Source: Paenibacillus sp.
Lineage (GTDB): Bacteria; Bacillota; Bacilli; Paenibacillales; YIM-B00363
Assembly: GCF_035645195.1 (NCBI RefSeq)
Contig: NZ_DASQNA010000007.1
Span: 248,001 to 312,000, forward strand
DNA: 64,000 nt
Direction of reading: 5' to 3'
In this document: piece by piece, positions 63,038 through 64,000 of the stretch
Layout of the letters: each line of letters begins with the position of its first letter
How positions within the stretch are numbered: the first letter of the stretch is position 1
Made by a program: the position numbers and the translations under genes
Notes under the pieces: model-generated
What the model saw: the letters and a program-made list of their open reading frames with translations, nothing else
Told to the model about the DNA's origin: nothing
Databases searched by the model: none

Positions 63038-64000
63038 TTACACTCGCCCCGCGGCTTGCAGCGTCGCGACGAAGTTGCCGATGCGCTCGAGCGCCTCCGT
63101 CAAATTCGCGACCGACGTCGCGTACGAGCAGCGGAGGAACCCTTCGCCGCCTTTGCCGAACACGTGGCCCGGCACGGCCGCGACTTTCCCTTCGGCGAGC
63201 AGCCGCTGCGCGAATTCGTCGGAGCTGAGCCCGGTTTTCGCGATGGACGGGAACGCGTAGAACGCGCCCTGCGGCTCGTGAATGTCGAGGCCGATGTCGC
63301 GGAATCCTTTCACGACGAGACGGCGCCGCTGGTTGTACGATTCGATCATCCGCTCCATCTCTTCCATTCCGTTGCGGAGCGCTTCGATCGCGGCGAGCTG
63401 ACCCATGACCGGCGCGCACATGACCGTGTATTGATGAATCTTCAGCATCGCGCCGATAATGTCCGGATGTCCGCACGCATAGCCCATGCGCCAGCCGGTC
63501 ATCGCGAACGCCTTCGAGAAGCCGCTCACGAGAATCGTCCGGTCGCGCATGCCCGGCATCGACGCGAAGCTGACGTGCTTCACGCCGTACGACAGCTCGG
63601 CGTAAATTTCGTCCGATATGACGATCAGATCGTGCTCTTCTACAAGCTTCGCGATCGGCTCCCAATCCTCGCGCGTCATGACGGCGCCCGTCGGATTGCT
63701 CGGGTAGCTCAAAATCAGCACCTTGGAGCGCGGCGTGATCGCGGCGCGCAGCGATTCGGGACGCAGCTTGAATTGATCCTTCGCGAACGTCTCGATGCCG
63801 ACCGGCACCCCGCCGCCGATCGCCGTAATCGGCGAATACGAGACGTAGGACGGCTCCGGCACGAGCACTTCGTCGCCCGGCGACACGAGCGCCCGCAGCG
63901 CGAGGTCGATCGCTTCGCTGCCGCCGACCGTCACTAGCACTTCGTTGCTGGGCTCGTACGTCACGTCGAACCGGTTGTGCAGGTACGACGCGATTTCCTC
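63038..64000 (-). CDS. Class I aminotransferase, aspartate/PatA-like (5' end outside window)
   Basis: About 320 C-terminal residues are visible and the frame is open at the window edge (EEIASYLHNRFDVTYEP). PLP-fold elements are VTVGGSEAIDLALRALVSPG, EVLVPEPSYVSYSPIT, ILSYPSNPTGAVMT, VISDEIYAELSYG, the PLP lysine in ILVSGFSKAFAMTGWRMGYA and the C-terminal ATSVANLTEALERIG. This fits the PatA/AspB subgroup; substrate not determined. The start codon is beyond 64000. Confidence 0.92.
   Translation of the reverse strand, partial: EEIASYLHNRFDVTYEPSNEVLVTVGGSEAIDLALRALVSPGDEVLVPEPSYVSYSPITAIGGGVPVGIETFAKDQFKLRPESLRAAITPRSKVLILSYPSNPTGAVMTREDWEPIAKLVEEHDLIVISDEIYAELSYGVKHVSFASMPGMRDRTILVSGFSKAFAMTGWRMGYACGHPDIIGAMLKIHQYTVMCAPVMGQLAAIEALRNGMEEMERMIESYNQRRRLVVKGFRDIGLDIHEPQGAFYAFPSIAKTGLSSDEFAQRLLAEGKVAAVPGHVFGKGGEGFLRCSYATSVANLTEALERIGNFVATLQAAGRV

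Noticed and set aside
62740-63228. Plus-strand frame over the cobalamin riboswitch
   Set aside because: The sequence is accounted for by the riboswitch, promoter and aminotransferase on the minus strand.

Overview
The window reads as chromosomal DNA of a GC-rich endospore-forming Firmicute, most likely Paenibacillaceae (Paenibacillus/Cohnella-like). The grounds are TnrA/GlnR-type nitrogen control, a T-box in front of thrS with ytxC next to it, SAM-I and cobalamin riboswitches, YugN and DUF3055 family proteins, YesM/YesN-type two-component sugar systems, CcpA-type cre sites and strong AGGAGG ribosome binding sites. Most genes lie on the minus strand. There is no rRNA, tRNA, phage, insertion sequence or CRISPR array.

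Layout. 1-5300: the end of an unknown gene, a GSI-beta type glutamine synthetase with a TnrA/GlnR box, an 18-copy tandem array of a 51-bp unit, DAHP synthase and ispH. 5300-11950: a histidine kinase/response regulator pair beside an HtrA protease, then YugN, a soluble chemotaxis-type receptor and a 3D-domain protein. 12000-24400: T-box/thrS, ytxC, an AraC regulator divergent from a GH78-like rhamnosidase, mqnC, the SAM-riboswitch metA-metI operon and corA. 24400-33100: an accessory acyl-CoA catabolic operon (ADP-forming acyl-CoA synthetase, crotonase, MFS carrier, thiolase-like protein without the usual cysteine, Zn-ribbon/OB protein), an MBL hydrolase, and a divergent regulator that is a tandem duplication of a whole TetR protein.

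33200-47000: a carbohydrate region. It holds a DUF1537 sugar-acid kinase, a RuBisCO-like protein, an Asp/Glu racemase-family protein, a degraded gene, an AraC-type response regulator, two ABC permeases, a solute-binding lipoprotein, a YesM-type kinase and a GH2 beta-galactosidase. Two promoters carry cre-like sites. The kinase/RuBisCO-like pair resembles the late steps of D-apionate (3-oxo-isoapionate) breakdown, but the substrate is not proven.

47000-50300: housekeeping and small conserved genes, including one whose ribosome binding site is buried in a terminator-like hairpin. 50300-63000: a long overlapping operon under a cobalamin riboswitch: B12-type ABC importer, cobT, cobU, cbiB, cobS, cobD, cobyric acid synthase and a PduO adenosyltransferase, followed in coupled order by an RluA pseudouridine synthase, an ArsC/Spx-like protein and an aminotransferase. 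Together these genes import corrinoids, finish the lower-ligand loop and adenosylate the product. No corrin-ring genes are present. The window ends inside another class I aminotransferase.
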